NCBI RefSeq assembly: GCF_900110275.1
Contig: NZ_FODC01000003.1
Coordinates: 682,001 to 746,000, forward strand
DNA from: Duganella sp. CF517
GTDB taxonomy: Bacteria > Pseudomonadota > Gammaproteobacteria > Burkholderiales > Burkholderiaceae_D
DNA length: 64,000 bases
Direction: 5' to 3'
Shown: piece after piece, positions 33,951 through 43,170 of the stretch
How the letters are laid out: the number at the start of each line of letters is the position of its first letter
Position numbering within the stretch: position 1 is the first letter of the stretch
Notes under the pieces: generated by a model
What the model saw: only the letters and a program-made list of their open reading frames with translations
Databases searched by the model: none
Told to the model about the DNA's origin: nothing
Made by a program: the position numbers and the translations under genes

Positions 33951-35304
33951 CCTGGGCGTCAAAGTCCTGCTCGCCTACGTGGCCGGCATGGTCCTCAGCG
34001 TCGCCCTGCTGCTGGCGGCCGTTTTTTACCTCATCACGACGAAAAGCGAGATCTTGCCGAGCATGGACGTGGCGGAACGCGCGGAGGAAATGGCCGAGGC
34101 GCTGCTGTTCGATAGCGCCGGACGGCCGGTCGGCTTCCTGGACAGCGAAGACAGTCATCCGTGGACCTACGACAGTCTGCGGCGCGAGATCTCGTACCGC
34201 GTGCTGGACGCGGCCGGCGACGTCGCGCTGGCGTCGGCCACCGGCCCCGGGACGGCATGGCCGTCGACACCGGCGACACGCCGGTTGACACCCGGCCCGT
34301 TCACCTTCGATTTCGCCGGCGTGCCGATGTACGCCGGCACCGCCGCCGTCGAGCATGAGGGCAAGCGCTGGTATGTGCAGTTCGCCGCCAGCAAGCGCAT
34401 CGTCGAGCTGTTCCAGACCGAGTTCGCGCTGCCGTTCATGGGCGCCGGCATCGTCTTGTTCAGTCTGGTCATGCTGTTCGTCTTCGGCGCCTGCGCGCTC
34501 ATCACGCTGCGCTACACGCTCAAGCCGCTGCGCGAGGTGTCGGAGTCGGCCGCGGCGATTTCCCCGCGCGCGCTGCACGCGCGGCTGCGGGTCAACGCGG
34601 TGCCGGCCGAGATCGCGCCGCTGGTCGCCAGTTTCAACCGCGTGCTCGAGCGCCTGGAACAGGGGTATCGCGTACAGCAAGGTTTTCTGGCGACGGCCGC
34701 GCATGAACTGAAGACGCCGCTGGCCCTGATCCGCGCGCAGGTCGAGCTGACGGACCAAGGCGAGGAGCGCGATTCGCTGCTCGGCGACATCCAGCACATG
34801 ACGCGCCAAGTGCAGCAGTTGCTACTGCTGGCCGAAGCGAGCGAGGAGCAGAATTACATTTTCTCCATGGTCGATCCGCGCGACGTCGGCGCCGAGGCGG
34901 TCGGCTATCTGCGCCGCATGGCCGACGCGGCGAACGTGCGCCTGACGTTGCGCGACGACGGCCCGGTGGCGCCATGGCAGGCGGACCCGGCGACGCTGTT
35001 CACCTTGCTGAAAAACCTGCTGGAAAACGCCATCCAGCATGCCCCCGAAGGCACCGAGGTGAGCGTGACGATCGGCGCCGAGGCACTGACGGTACGCGAT
35101 AGCGGCCCCGGGGTGACACCGGAACAGATGGCGCGCATGTTCGAGCGCTTCTGGCGTGGCGCGCATCGCCGCGACCATGGCGCCGGCCTGGGCCTGTCGA
35201 TCTGCCAGGAGATCGCCGGGGCGCACGGCTGGACACTGGCGGCGCAGCGGATGGAGCCGGGCCTGCTGTTCCGGCTGACGACCCGACCTGCGCCGGATGC
35301 GTAA
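33919..35304 (+). CDS. Sensor histidine kinase, partner of the duplicated regulators
   Basis: A 461-residue membrane kinase: TM1 (about 17-39), a small periplasmic sensor (about 40-170), TM2 (about 172-195), a HAMP-like linker, a DHp helix with His262 (AAHELKTPLALIRAQ), N box (NLLENAIQHAP), G1 (DSGPGVTP), F box (FERFWRG) and G2 (GAGLGLSI). GAGAGG precedes the ATG, which lies 32 bases inside the regulator gene. The layout matches PmrB/QseC-type kinases; cationic peptides, metals or acid would be natural signals. It is probably coupled to regulation of the efflux, mipA and arn promoters (inference from shared operators). Confidence 0.9.
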   Translation: MRYANPKWLNSLGVKVLLAYVAGMVLSVALLLAAVFYLITTKSEILPSMDVAERAEEMAEALLFDSAGRPVGFLDSEDSHPWTYDSLRREISYRVLDAAGDVALASATGPGTAWPSTPATRRLTPGPFTFDFAGVPMYAGTAAVEHEGKRWYVQFAASKRIVELFQTEFALPFMGAGIVLFSLVMLFVFGACALITLRYTLKPLREVSESAAAISPRALHARLRVNAVPAEIAPLVASFNRVLERLEQGYRVQQGFLATAAHELKTPLALIRAQVELTDQGEERDSLLGDIQHMTRQVQQLLLLAEASEEQNYIFSMVDPRDVGAEAVGYLRRMADAANVRLTLRDDGPVAPWQADPATLFTLLKNLLENAIQHAPEGTEVSVTIGAEALTVRDSGPGVTPEQMARMFERFWRGAHRRDHGAGLGLSICQEIAGAHGWTLAAQRMEPGLLFRLTTRPAPDA

Positions 35305-35352
35305 AAAACCGGCCCGGCGCGCGCCCGTGGAAGGAGAAATTAATGACGTCGC

Positions 35353-35832
35353 CTAACGCGGCGGACGAAACGCCCACCAGCGGCTACCGGCGAAGTTCCA
35401 CAACAGTCCCAGCCCGGTGGCCAGCGCCTGCGCCACCCAGTAGTGCCAGCCGGCCCCGTCCACCAGCAGCCACATCAGCGCGGTGTTCAGGCACCAGCCC
35501 AGGCCCAGCAGGGTGAAATAGCGGCCGGCCGCGCGCAGGTGGGAGCGGGCGCCGCCGAACGTGAAGAAATAGTTCAACACGTAGTTCACCACGGCCGCCA
35601 GCGCGTAGCCGACGCCCGACGCGGCGGCCGCGCCGGCGCCGCAGCGCTCGACGCCGAGCCACAACACCAAGTATTGCAGCGCCGTGCCCGACGCGCCGAC
35701 CAACGCGAAGCGCAGGAACTGCTTCGACAGCGGCGCCGCAGCGGCGGCGTCCACGATGGTGGTCCCGCCGTGGACGCCGCCTTGGTGCTCCCGCTGGCCC
35801 GTCGTCGCGGCGCGGCCTGTCCGGCGTTCCAT
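35353..35832 (-). CDS. GtrA-family membrane protein, putative lipid-linked sugar flippase
   Basis: A 159-residue protein whose residues ~35-159 form the four membrane helices of the GtrA family (FLRFALVGASGTALQYLVLW, then YALAAVVNYVLNYFFTF, and the ending LLWNFAGSRWWAF). GtrA-like proteins help move polyprenyl-phosphate-linked sugars across the inner membrane. The ATG overlaps the ugd stop codon (TGATG), so it is the last gene of the arn operon. No arnE/arnF pair is present, so it probably replaces them for undecaprenyl-phosphate-Ara4N. The N-terminal ~30 residues are not part of the domain. Confidence 0.8.
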   Translation of the reverse strand: MERRTGRAATTGQREHQGGVHGGTTIVDAAAAAPLSKQFLRFALVGASGTALQYLVLWLGVERCGAGAAAASGVGYALAAVVNYVLNYFFTFGGARSHLRAAGRYFTLLGLGWCLNTALMWLLVDGAGWHYWVAQALATGLGLLWNFAGSRWWAFRPPR

Positions 35833-37274
35833 CAGGCGCGCATTAAGGAAACCGCATGGTGCGACACCGCCTGCCGGGCCGGGGCGCGCGGCGCGCCGGA
35901 CGGGGCGTCCTTGGCGAGCCGGGAGCCGCGTCCGATGCCATGGTACTCGAATCCATACGCGTCCATCGCCTCCGGCTCGAACAGATTGCGCCCGTCGAAG
36001 ATGACCGGCTGTTTGAGCGCCGCCTTGATCTTGCCGAAATCGGGGCTGCGAAACGCCTTCCACTCGGTGACGATGGCCAGCGCGTCGGCCCCGGCCAGGG
36101 CGTCGAGCGGGGCGGCGGCGAAGCGTATCCGCGCCAGCTCATCGGCGTGCAAGTCGAGCGCCAACGTCCGCGCGGCTTCGGCCATCGCAACCGGGTCGTG
36201 CACCGCGACGGTCGCGCCCGCGCGCAGCAACTGGCGCAGCAACACACGCGCCGGCGCCTCCCGCATGTCGTCGGTGTTCGGTTTGAACGCCAGTCCCCAT
36301 ACGGCGAAATGCATGCCGTCCAGATCGTCGCCGTAGCGCACGAGGATCTTGCGGCCCAGCAGCTGCTGCTGATGCTGGTTGACCGCCTCCACCGCGCGCA
36401 GGATCAACAGCTCCTGGCCGAAGCGTCCGGCGGTGCGCGCGAGCGCCCGCACGTCCTTGGGAAAGCAGGAGCCGCCGTAGCCGGCGCCGGCGTACAGGAA
36501 GCTGGCGCCGATGCGCGGATCGGAGCCGATACCGCGGCGCACCGCCTCGATATCGACGCCGACGCAATCGGCCAGATTGGCGAATTCGTTCATCAACGAG
36601 ATGCGCGTCGCCAGCATGGCGTTGGCGGCATACTTGGTGAACTCGGCCGAGCGCACGTCCATCCAGTGGGTGCGCTCGTGATTGCGGTTGAAAGGCTTGT
36701 AGAGCGTGCGCAGCAGCTCGCGCGCGCGCGCGCCGTCGGGCGTGCCGTCGCAGCCGATGACGATGCGGTCGGGCCGCATGAAATCCTCGACCGCCGCGCC
36801 CTCCTTGAGGAACTCGGGGTTGGAGACGACCGAGAAGGCGGCGTCCGAGGCGCGCCGGTCCAGCTCCTCGCGCAGCGCGGCGGCCACGCGCTCGCCGGTG
36901 CCGACCGGCACGGTCGACTTGTCGACCACCACCTTGAAGCCGCGCATGTGGCGGCCGATCGCGCGCGCGGCGGCCAGCACGTGCCGCAGGTCGGCGGCGC
37001 CGTCCTCGTCGCTGGGCGTGCCGACCGCGATGAACTGCAAGTCGCCGTGCTCCACGGCGGCGGCGACGTCGGTGCAAAAGCGCAGCCGTCCGGCGTCGCG
37101 GTTGCGTTCGACGATCTCGGCCAACCCCGGTTCGTGGATCGGCATGCCGCCGCCGTTGAGCAGCGCGATCTTGGCTTCGTCAAGGTCGAGGCAGACGACA
37201 TCGTTGCCCAGTTCGGCCAGGCAGGCGCCCGTCACCAGGCCGACGTAGCCCGTTCCGATGATGGTGATTTTCAT
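35832..37274 (-). CDS. ugd: UDP-glucose 6-dehydrogenase
   Basis: A 480-residue NAD-dependent enzyme making UDP-glucuronate, the precursor of UDP-Ara4N. The Rossmann motif is [17 protein letters not shown]; catalytic Cys270 is in [33 protein letters not shown] is the central signature. The last ~25 residues (after [11 protein letters not shown]) are an Ala/Pro-rich tail beyond the usual end. It overlaps the GtrA gene by one base and lies 87 bases downstream of arnD, the widest gap inside the operon apart from arnT-arnC. Confidence 0.93.
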   Translation of the reverse strand: MKITIIGTGYVGLVTGACLAELGNDVVCLDLDEAKIALLNGGGMPIHEPGLAEIVERNRDAGRLRFCTDVAAAVEHGDLQFIAVGTPSDEDGAADLRHVLAAARAIGRHMRGFKVVVDKSTVPVGTGERVAAALREELDRRASDAAFSVVSNPEFLKEGAAVEDFMRPDRIVIGCDGTPDGARARELLRTLYKPFNRNHERTHWMDVRSAEFTKYAANAMLATRISLMNEFANLADCVGVDIEAVRRGIGSDPRIGASFLYAGAGYGGSCFPKDVRALARTAGRFGQELLILRAVEAVNQHQQQLLGRKILVRYGDDLDGMHFAVWGLAFKPNTDDMREAPARVLLRQLLRAGATVAVHDPVAMAEAARTLALDLHADELARIRFAAAPLDALAGADALAIVTEWKAFRSPDFGKIKAALKQPVIFDGRNLFEPEAMDAYGFEYHGIGRGSRLAKDAPSGAPRAPARQAVSHHAVSLMRA

Positions 37275-37361
37275 GCCGGCGCCCCGCTCGGTTGGAACGG
37301 ATCAAGAAATTGCGACATCGGGATACTCCTCAAAATATAGGGAAGGAAACGCAAGGCCACG

Positions 37362-38324
37362 CTACGGCGCCCCGCCCTGCATGATCACGCGCCCGGAGCG
37401 CCCGGGCAGCTCGCCCCAGCCCAACGGCGACGTCGGCAGCGGCGCGTGCCGGACCTTGTCGTAGTAGTCGGCCATCGCGCCGAAGCGGTAGCCCTGCGCG
37501 CGCCAGCCAAGCAGCAACTGCTCGAACACCGGCGCCAGCTTTTGTCCCTCCAGCTCGGCGTGCAGCGTGTAGACATGGTCGCGCGGCGCGCCGGCGGTCA
37601 GCGACAACAGGTGCGCCGCGACGTTGTCCGCCGTAATCGTCCTGCCGTCGACCGCGCGCCCGAGCAGTTCGTCGAGCGTGGGCAAGGTGGTGGGCAACTG
37701 GACGCAGTCGATCAGGTGGCCGCCGGCCAGCACCCGGTGCGGGCCGCTGGTTGGGTCGATCAGCGCGCCCCGTTCGTCGAGCGGGACGCGGCCGTCCGAG
37801 GCGTAGCGGTAACCGGCCGCGTCGTGTTCGGCGAAGGCGGCGGCGTTCATCTGCCAGCCGGCCGCGCCATGCGTGCGCGTGGCCATGCCGAACACGTCGA
37901 CGTGGCGGCGCGCGGCCTTGCGCATCATCTCGCGCGTCCAGTCGGCGCCGCGCGCGGCCACGTTGTCCTGCCACCGCACGTGGTCCCAGGTGTGGATGCC
38001 GCATTCGAAACCGGCGTCGCGCACGGCGCGCAGCTGCGCCGCGCAGCGCCGGCCGATGTCGGGACCGGGCAGCAAAACGCCGTACATCAGCGTTTTCAAA
38101 CCGTAATGTTCGACCACGGAGGTGCGCGCGACCTTGCTGCAAAACCCGGGCCGCAGCGCGCGCCGCAAGGCCCGGCCGGTGTGGTCCGGCCCGAGCGAAA
38201 ACAGGAACGTGGCGTTGGCGCCGTGCGCGCGCAGCATGCGCACCAGGTTGGCCACGCCGATCCGGGTGCCATGGAAGGTGTCGACGTCGATCTTGAGCGT
38301 CAACAGCGGTGGTGTGGTCGCCAT
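37362..38324 (-). CDS. arnD: 4-deoxy-4-formamido-L-arabinose-phosphoundecaprenol deformylase
   Basis: A 320-residue polysaccharide-deacetylase-fold enzyme that removes the formyl group from undecaprenyl-phosphate-Ara4FN. The NodB core is visible: LKIDVDTFHGTRIGV (Asp metal site), GIHTWDHVRWQD (HxxxH metal site) and MADYYD near the end. The length fits ArnD. The ATG overlaps the stop codon of the preceding decarboxylase gene (TGATG). Confidence 0.92.
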   Translation of the reverse strand: MATTPPLLTLKIDVDTFHGTRIGVANLVRMLRAHGANATFLFSLGPDHTGRALRRALRPGFCSKVARTSVVEHYGLKTLMYGVLLPGPDIGRRCAAQLRAVRDAGFECGIHTWDHVRWQDNVAARGADWTREMMRKAARRHVDVFGMATRTHGAAGWQMNAAAFAEHDAAGYRYASDGRVPLDERGALIDPTSGPHRVLAGGHLIDCVQLPTTLPTLDELLGRAVDGRTITADNVAAHLLSLTAGAPRDHVYTLHAELEGQKLAPVFEQLLLGWRAQGYRFGAMADYYDKVRHAPLPTSPLGWGELPGRSGRVIMQGGAP

Positions 38325-39376
38325 CAGTCGATCAGCGCGCGCGCCTGCGCGACCTGGCCCCGGTAGGCGTCGAAGATGCGCCGCAGCGCGTCGGCCATGC
38401 CGGTGACCGGCGTCCAGCCCAGGTCCGCGCTGGTGTTGGCGATCTTCGGCACGCGGTTCTGCACATCCTGGTAACCCTCGCCGTAGTAGGCGCCGGACGT
38501 GGTCTCGACGATCTTCACCCGCCGCACCGCCTCCGCGTACTCGGGGTAGTCGGCGGCCAACGCCAGCATCATCCCGGCCAGCTCGCGGATCGAATAATTG
38601 TTGACCGGGTTGCCGATGTTGTAGATCTTGCCGCTGGCGACACCGTCGACGTTGGCGATGATGCGCACCAGCGCGTCGATGCCGTCGTCGATGTAGGTGA
38701 AGGCGCGTTTCTGCGCGCCGCCGTCGACCAGCGAGATGGCCTCGCCGCGCACGATATGGCCGAAGAACTGCGTCACCACGCGCGACGAGCCCTCCTTGGC
38801 GGTGTGGATCGAATCCAGTCCCGCGCCGATCCAGTTAAAGGGACGGAACAGCGTGAAGTTCAATCCCTCCATGCCGTAGCCCCAGATCACCCGGTCCATC
38901 AATTGCTTGGCGTTGGAATAGATCCAGCGCGGCTTGTTGATCGGTCCGCACACCAGTTCGGAGCTTTCGGGATCGAACTCCTCGTCGTGGCACATGCCGT
39001 ACACCTCCGACGTCGACGGGAACACCAGGTGCTTGCCGTATTTGGCGGCCGAGCGCACGATCGGCAGGTTGGCCTCGAAATCGAGTTCGAACACGCGCAA
39101 GGGCTGCTTGACGTAGGTCGACGGCGTGGCGATGGCCACCAGCGGCACGATCACGTCGCACTTCTTGACGTGGTATTCGATCCATTCCTTGTTGATCGTG
39201 ATGTCGCCCTCGTAGAAATGCATGCGCGACTTGTAGGCCGGGTTCTCCAGCAGGGCCGCGATGCGGTCGGTGTGCATGTCCATGCCGAACACCTCCCAGT
39301 CGGTGGTTTCGAGGATGCGCTTGGACAGGTGGTGGCCGATAAAGCCGTTGACGCCAAGGATAAGAACTTTTTTCAT
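38324..39376 (-). CDS. UDP-glucuronate C4-dehydrogenase/decarboxylase (ArnA C-terminal domain as a separate protein)
   Basis: A 350-residue SDR-type enzyme equal to the C-terminal half of E. coli ArnA, converting UDP-glucuronate to UDP-4-keto-pentose. NAD motif GVNGFIGHHLSKRIL; catalytic region PSTSEVYGMCHDEEFD with YSNAKQ (YxxxK); Arg-rich end FRPFNWIGAGLD. In enterobacteria it is fused to a formyltransferase; here the two are separate genes overlapping by four bases (ATGA). Confidence 0.92.
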   Translation of the reverse strand: MKKVLILGVNGFIGHHLSKRILETTDWEVFGMDMHTDRIAALLENPAYKSRMHFYEGDITINKEWIEYHVKKCDVIVPLVAIATPSTYVKQPLRVFELDFEANLPIVRSAAKYGKHLVFPSTSEVYGMCHDEEFDPESSELVCGPINKPRWIYSNAKQLMDRVIWGYGMEGLNFTLFRPFNWIGAGLDSIHTAKEGSSRVVTQFFGHIVRGEAISLVDGGAQKRAFTYIDDGIDALVRIIANVDGVASGKIYNIGNPVNNYSIRELAGMMLALAADYPEYAEAVRRVKIVETTSGAYYGEGYQDVQNRVPKIANTSADLGWTPVTGMADALRRIFDAYRGQVAQARALID

Positions 39377-40326
39377 GGGTGTACTCGCGTGATGTCGATC
39401 TGCGCCGCCGAACCGGCCAGCATGGTTTGTAACTGTTGTGGCGATACCTCGGTCGCGCCGTGCAGCAGGGAAGAGATGGCGAGCATGCGGCCGTCGCCGC
39501 ACACGCCGACGATCCGGCCGTCGAGCACAGCCAGGCCGGGCGCCATGCCGCACGCCAGACAGCCCGGCACGAGGCGCGCGCGGGCCAACGTCAACGACAC
39601 GCCATCCACCTCCGTGTGGGCGCCGGGATAAGGCGGCGCCACCGCGCGGTGCAGGTTGTAGACGGTTTGCGCGTCGGCGCGCCAGTCGATGCGGCCATCG
39701 GCCGGCGTGCGCCCGCCGAAGTAACTGCCCTGCCGCAGGTCGTTGTCGCGGCGCGGCGCGTCGCCCGCCAACAGCGCCGGTAGTACGCCCCACAAGGTCT
39801 GCTCGGCCGCCACGGTAACCTTGGCGAACACCTCGAAGGCCGTGTCGTCGGGCAGGATGGGCACCGCCGTCTGCGCCACGATGGCGCCGGCGTCGGGTCT
39901 GGCGGTCATCTCGTGCAAGGTGGCGCCGGTGCGGTCGGCGCCGTGAAGCACGGCCCAGTTGACCGGCGCGCGGCCGCGAAACTTCGGCAGCAACGAGCCG
40001 TGCATGTTGTAGGCCGGCGCCACCGCCAGCACGGCGGCCGGCAGCATGTGGCGGTAGTAAAAACTGAACAGGAAATCCGGCCGCGCCGCGCGCACGGCGG
40101 CCAGCAGCGCCGGTTCGGCCGGATCGGAATGCACGGCGGTGGCGATGCCGTGCTCGCGGCAAAGCGCCCGCACCGAGCCATACCAGATGTTCTCGGCCGG
40201 ATCGTCGTCGTGCGTGACGACCAGGGCCACGTCCACGCCGCCGGCCAGCAGCACCCGAAGGCAGCGCACGCCGACGTCGTGGTAGGCGAACACCACGGCG
40301 CGCGGGGCCACGCCCGGCGCCGTCAT
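39373..40326 (-). CDS. UDP-Ara4N formyltransferase (ArnA N-terminal domain as a separate protein)
   Basis: A 317-residue formyltransferase using 10-formyl-tetrahydrofolate. Motifs are VVFAYHDVGVRCL at the N-terminus, VTHDDDPAENIWYGSV, the catalytic Asn/His/Asp set in NMHGSLLPKFRGRAPVNW and HEMTARPDAGAIV, and a C-terminal OB-fold half. It corresponds to ArnA residues 1-300. The start at 40324-40326 overlaps the arnC stop by four bases. Enterobacterial ArnA needs both activities in one hexamer; here a complex of the two products is possible. Confidence 0.92.
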   Translation of the reverse strand: MTAPGVAPRAVVFAYHDVGVRCLRVLLAGGVDVALVVTHDDDPAENIWYGSVRALCREHGIATAVHSDPAEPALLAAVRAARPDFLFSFYYRHMLPAAVLAVAPAYNMHGSLLPKFRGRAPVNWAVLHGADRTGATLHEMTARPDAGAIVAQTAVPILPDDTAFEVFAKVTVAAEQTLWGVLPALLAGDAPRRDNDLRQGSYFGGRTPADGRIDWRADAQTVYNLHRAVAPPYPGAHTEVDGVSLTLARARLVPGCLACGMAPGLAVLDGRIVGVCGDGRMLAISSLLHGATEVSPQQLQTMLAGSAAQIDITRVHP

Positions 40327-41336
40327 CGCCCCACCCCGCGCTGTTCCAGCGGCAGGATGGACGCCGCGTTGGCGGCGCCGGCCACCTGCCGCCGCGCCCC
40401 CGGTGCCGGCTCCTCGAGGATGGTTTGCACCACATAGCGCGGCCGCGCGCGCACCTGCTGGTAAATGCGGCCGATGTACTCCCCCAGCAGGCCGATGCCG
40501 AACAGGATCACGCCCATCAGGAAGAACAGCAGCGCGAACAAGGTGAACGCGCCCTCGGCCTCGGCGCCGAGCAGCAGCCGGCGCGTCAACAGCACCAGCA
40601 CCAACAAGCCGGACGCGCCCGATAGCGCCATGCCCAACATCGAGAACATTTGCAGCGGGATCAGCGAGAAGCCGGTGACCAGGTCGAAGTTGAGCCGTAT
40701 CAGGCTGTAGAGCGAGTACTTCGACGCGCCGGCCGCGCGCTCCTCGTGCTCGACCACGACCTCGGTCGGGTTGCGCGCGAAAGTGTAGGCCAGCGCCGGC
40801 ACGAAGGTGTTGACCTCCGCGCACTGGTTGACCAGGTCGATGACGTTACGGCCGTAGGCGCGCAGCATGTTTCCCTGGTCGGTGATGCGGATATTGGTGA
40901 TGCGTTCGCGCAGCCGGTTCATCGCCTTCGACGCCAGCGTGCGCCAGGCCGTATCCTGACGCACGCGCCGGATCGAGCCGACGTAGTCGTGGCCCGCGCG
41001 GATCCGCTCGACCAGCTTGCCGATCTCCTCTGGCGGGTTTTGCAGGTCGGCGTCGAGCGTGACCATGATCTGGCCGCGCGCGGACTGGAAGCCGGCCAGG
41101 ATCGCCATATGCTGTCCGTAATTGCCGTTAAACAGCACCACCCGGGTGACGTCCGGGCGCCGCCGGAACTGCTCGGCCAGCAACGACGCCGAGGCGTCCC
41201 GGCTGCCATCGTTGACGAACACGATCTCATAGCCGGTGCGCAGCGCGTCGAGCGCCGTGTACAGGCGGTCGAACAGGCCGGGCAGCCCGGCTTCCTCGTT
41301 GTAGACCGGAATGACGATGGACAATTCGGGCGTCAT
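40323..41336 (-). CDS. arnC: Undecaprenyl-phosphate 4-deoxy-4-formamido-L-arabinose transferase
   Basis: A 337-residue GT2 glycosyltransferase: SIVIPVYNEEAGLPGLFDRL, FVNDGSRDAS and TLDADLQNPPEEI (DxD-like), followed by two C-terminal membrane helices (about 232-300) and GEYIGRIYQQVRARP. It transfers Ara4FN to undecaprenyl phosphate on the cytoplasmic face. The start at 41334-41336 was taken as the conserved N-terminus; an in-frame ATG 14 codons earlier exists. The gap from arnT is 52 bases. Confidence 0.92.
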   Translation of the reverse strand: MTPELSIVIPVYNEEAGLPGLFDRLYTALDALRTGYEIVFVNDGSRDASASLLAEQFRRRPDVTRVVLFNGNYGQHMAILAGFQSARGQIMVTLDADLQNPPEEIGKLVERIRAGHDYVGSIRRVRQDTAWRTLASKAMNRLRERITNIRITDQGNMLRAYGRNVIDLVNQCAEVNTFVPALAYTFARNPTEVVVEHEERAAGASKYSLYSLIRLNFDLVTGFSLIPLQMFSMLGMALSGASGLLVLVLLTRRLLLGAEAEGAFTLFALLFFLMGVILFGIGLLGEYIGRIYQQVRARPRYVVQTILEEPAPGARRQVAGAANAASILPLEQRGVGR

Positions 41337-41388
41337 GGCGACACCGCCCGGGGGAACACAGGCAACAAGGGTAAGCAAGCAGGCGCGG

Positions 41389-43170
41389 TCATGGCAGTCC
41401 TTTTGTCAATTGATTGGAGATCACGATCCGGCGCCCGTCGCGCGCCACCAGCCGCATCGGCACGCCGCGCTGGCGCAGCCGGTCGTACACGGCCTGGCTG
41501 GCGATGGCCATCGAGGGCGGGCCGGCGGCCGCGTCGCGCCGCCACAGGACGACGAACTCCTCCAACCCGGACAGCGCCAGTCCCGGTTCCTGCCGCAGCC
41601 CGAAGCCGAATTCGTCCACATACTCGACCAGGATCGCCGGCCGGCCTAGATAGAAGGTCAGCGACTGCTCGTAGCGGCCGAGCGCGTACAGCTTGGTGGA
41701 CGGCGTTAGTTCGGCCCGGATCGCCGGCAGCAGCGCGGTGCCCGCGCGGTCCTTGCCGTAGACCTCGAAGCCGGCGACGATCAGGTGGGTGGCGAGAAAG
41801 CCGGCCACCGCCATCGTCAACACCGTCTGATCGCGCTGGACACGCGCCGCCTGGCACCACGCCAGGCAACCGCCGACCAACAGGATGCAGCCGGCGAACA
41901 TCAGCCACGGCTGGTAGCTGCGCAGGCTGTGCGGCGCGGAGCCGGCCGCGCCCGTCGCCAGCGCCACCGGCACCGCGACCACCAGCAGCGCGCCGACCGC
42001 CGCCAGCAGCGCGGCGGCGACCATGTGCGGCCGGCGGCCGGCGGCGTCCAGGCACAGCGCCGTGAGCAGCGCCACCGCCGGGAACACCGGCACGATGTAG
42101 CCGGGCAGCTTCGAGCTCGACATGCTGAAAAACACCAGGATGAAGGCGAACCAGATCAGCAACAGCAACCTCGGCTGGAATCGTCCCGGCGCGCGCCGGG
42201 CGCCCTCCACCAACGCGTGCGGCAGCCAGCCGAGCCAGGGCAACAGGCCCGGCAGCAACAGCAGGATGAAGGCGTACCAAGGCCCCTCGCGCTGGTGGCC
42301 GGGGCTCAGGAAGCGGTCGAAATGTTCGTGAATAAAAAAGAAGTGCGGCTGTTCGGGGTTGCGCTGGGCGACCAGGATGAACCAAGGCGCGGCAACAGCG
42401 AAAAACAGCAGCAACCCCTTGCCCATGTGCAGACGGGTCCAGACGCGCCAATCGCGCGCGGCGGCCCCGTAGAGGACCAGCACGGCACCCGGCAGCACCA
42501 CGCCGACCAGTCCCTTGGCCAACGCCGCCAGCGCCATCGCCGCCCACGCAACCAGCATCCAGGCGCGCCGCTGGCCGGCGGTGGCGCCGTCGCGCTGGGC
42601 GATCAGCACGGCGGCCAGGCATGTGGCCATCATGCCCGACAGGCTCATGTCGAGCGAATTGATCTGGCCTGCCGCCAGCCAGAACAAGGTCGACGCCAGC
42701 ACCAGGCCGGCATACAGTCCGATGCGCGGGGAGAACACCACGCGCCCGGCCCAGGCGGTCATGACCACGCCGAGGATGCCGCAGACGCCGGTCCACAGCC
42801 TTGCCTGCCATTCGCCCAGGCCGAACAGCGTGAAGGTCAGCGCGTTCATCCACGCTTGCAACGGCGGCTTCTCGAAATACTTGATGCCGTTCAGGCGCGT
42901 GGTGATCCAGTCGCCGCTGACGAACATCTCGCGGCCGATCTCGGCGTAGCGGCCCTCGTCGGGCGGCACCAGGGTGCGCACGCCGAGCGCGCCCAGCGTG
43001 ACCAGGACGAAGCCGCCGAACAGCATCCACAGCAGCGCCGGCGACAGCGTGGCGCCGGCGCGCCTGGACGGCGCCGCCGGGCGCGCGGCAAGGGCGTCGT
43101 CGAGCAACGCGTCGCCGGCGCCGCCGGTGGACGGCCGGCGCGCCCTGCCGTGCATCGCATCGGGGCTCAT
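41389..43170 (-). CDS. arnT: Undecaprenyl-phosphate-Ara4N:lipid A transferase
   Basis: A 593-residue GT83 integral membrane enzyme placing L-Ara4N on lipid A phosphates in the periplasm, lowering the negative charge seen by cationic peptides. Family motifs are TLVPPDEGRYAEIGREM (catalytic acidic loop), GIKYFEKPPLQAW, about 12 membrane helices and a periplasmic C-terminal domain. The N-terminal ~45 residues are a hydrophilic Ala/Arg-rich extension before the first helix, longer than usual. The ATG overlaps the arnB stop (ATGA). Confidence 0.92.
   Translation of the reverse strand: MSPDAMHGRARRPSTGGAGDALLDDALAARPAAPSRRAGATLSPALLWMLFGGFVLVTLGALGVRTLVPPDEGRYAEIGREMFVSGDWITTRLNGIKYFEKPPLQAWMNALTFTLFGLGEWQARLWTGVCGILGVVMTAWAGRVVFSPRIGLYAGLVLASTLFWLAAGQINSLDMSLSGMMATCLAAVLIAQRDGATAGQRRAWMLVAWAAMALAALAKGLVGVVLPGAVLVLYGAAARDWRVWTRLHMGKGLLLFFAVAAPWFILVAQRNPEQPHFFFIHEHFDRFLSPGHQREGPWYAFILLLLPGLLPWLGWLPHALVEGARRAPGRFQPRLLLLIWFAFILVFFSMSSSKLPGYIVPVFPAVALLTALCLDAAGRRPHMVAAALLAAVGALLVVAVPVALATGAAGSAPHSLRSYQPWLMFAGCILLVGGCLAWCQAARVQRDQTVLTMAVAGFLATHLIVAGFEVYGKDRAGTALLPAIRAELTPSTKLYALGRYEQSLTFYLGRPAILVEYVDEFGFGLRQEPGLALSGLEEFVVLWRRDAAAGPPSMAIASQAVYDRLRQRGVPMRLVARDGRRIVISNQLTKGLP

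Noticed and set aside
35330..35518. Near-consensus AAGGAG and ATG (35343) on the + strand after the kinase gene
   Set aside because: The following frame is only about 60 codons, antisense to the GtrA gene, with shadow-like composition; the signal may be accidental.
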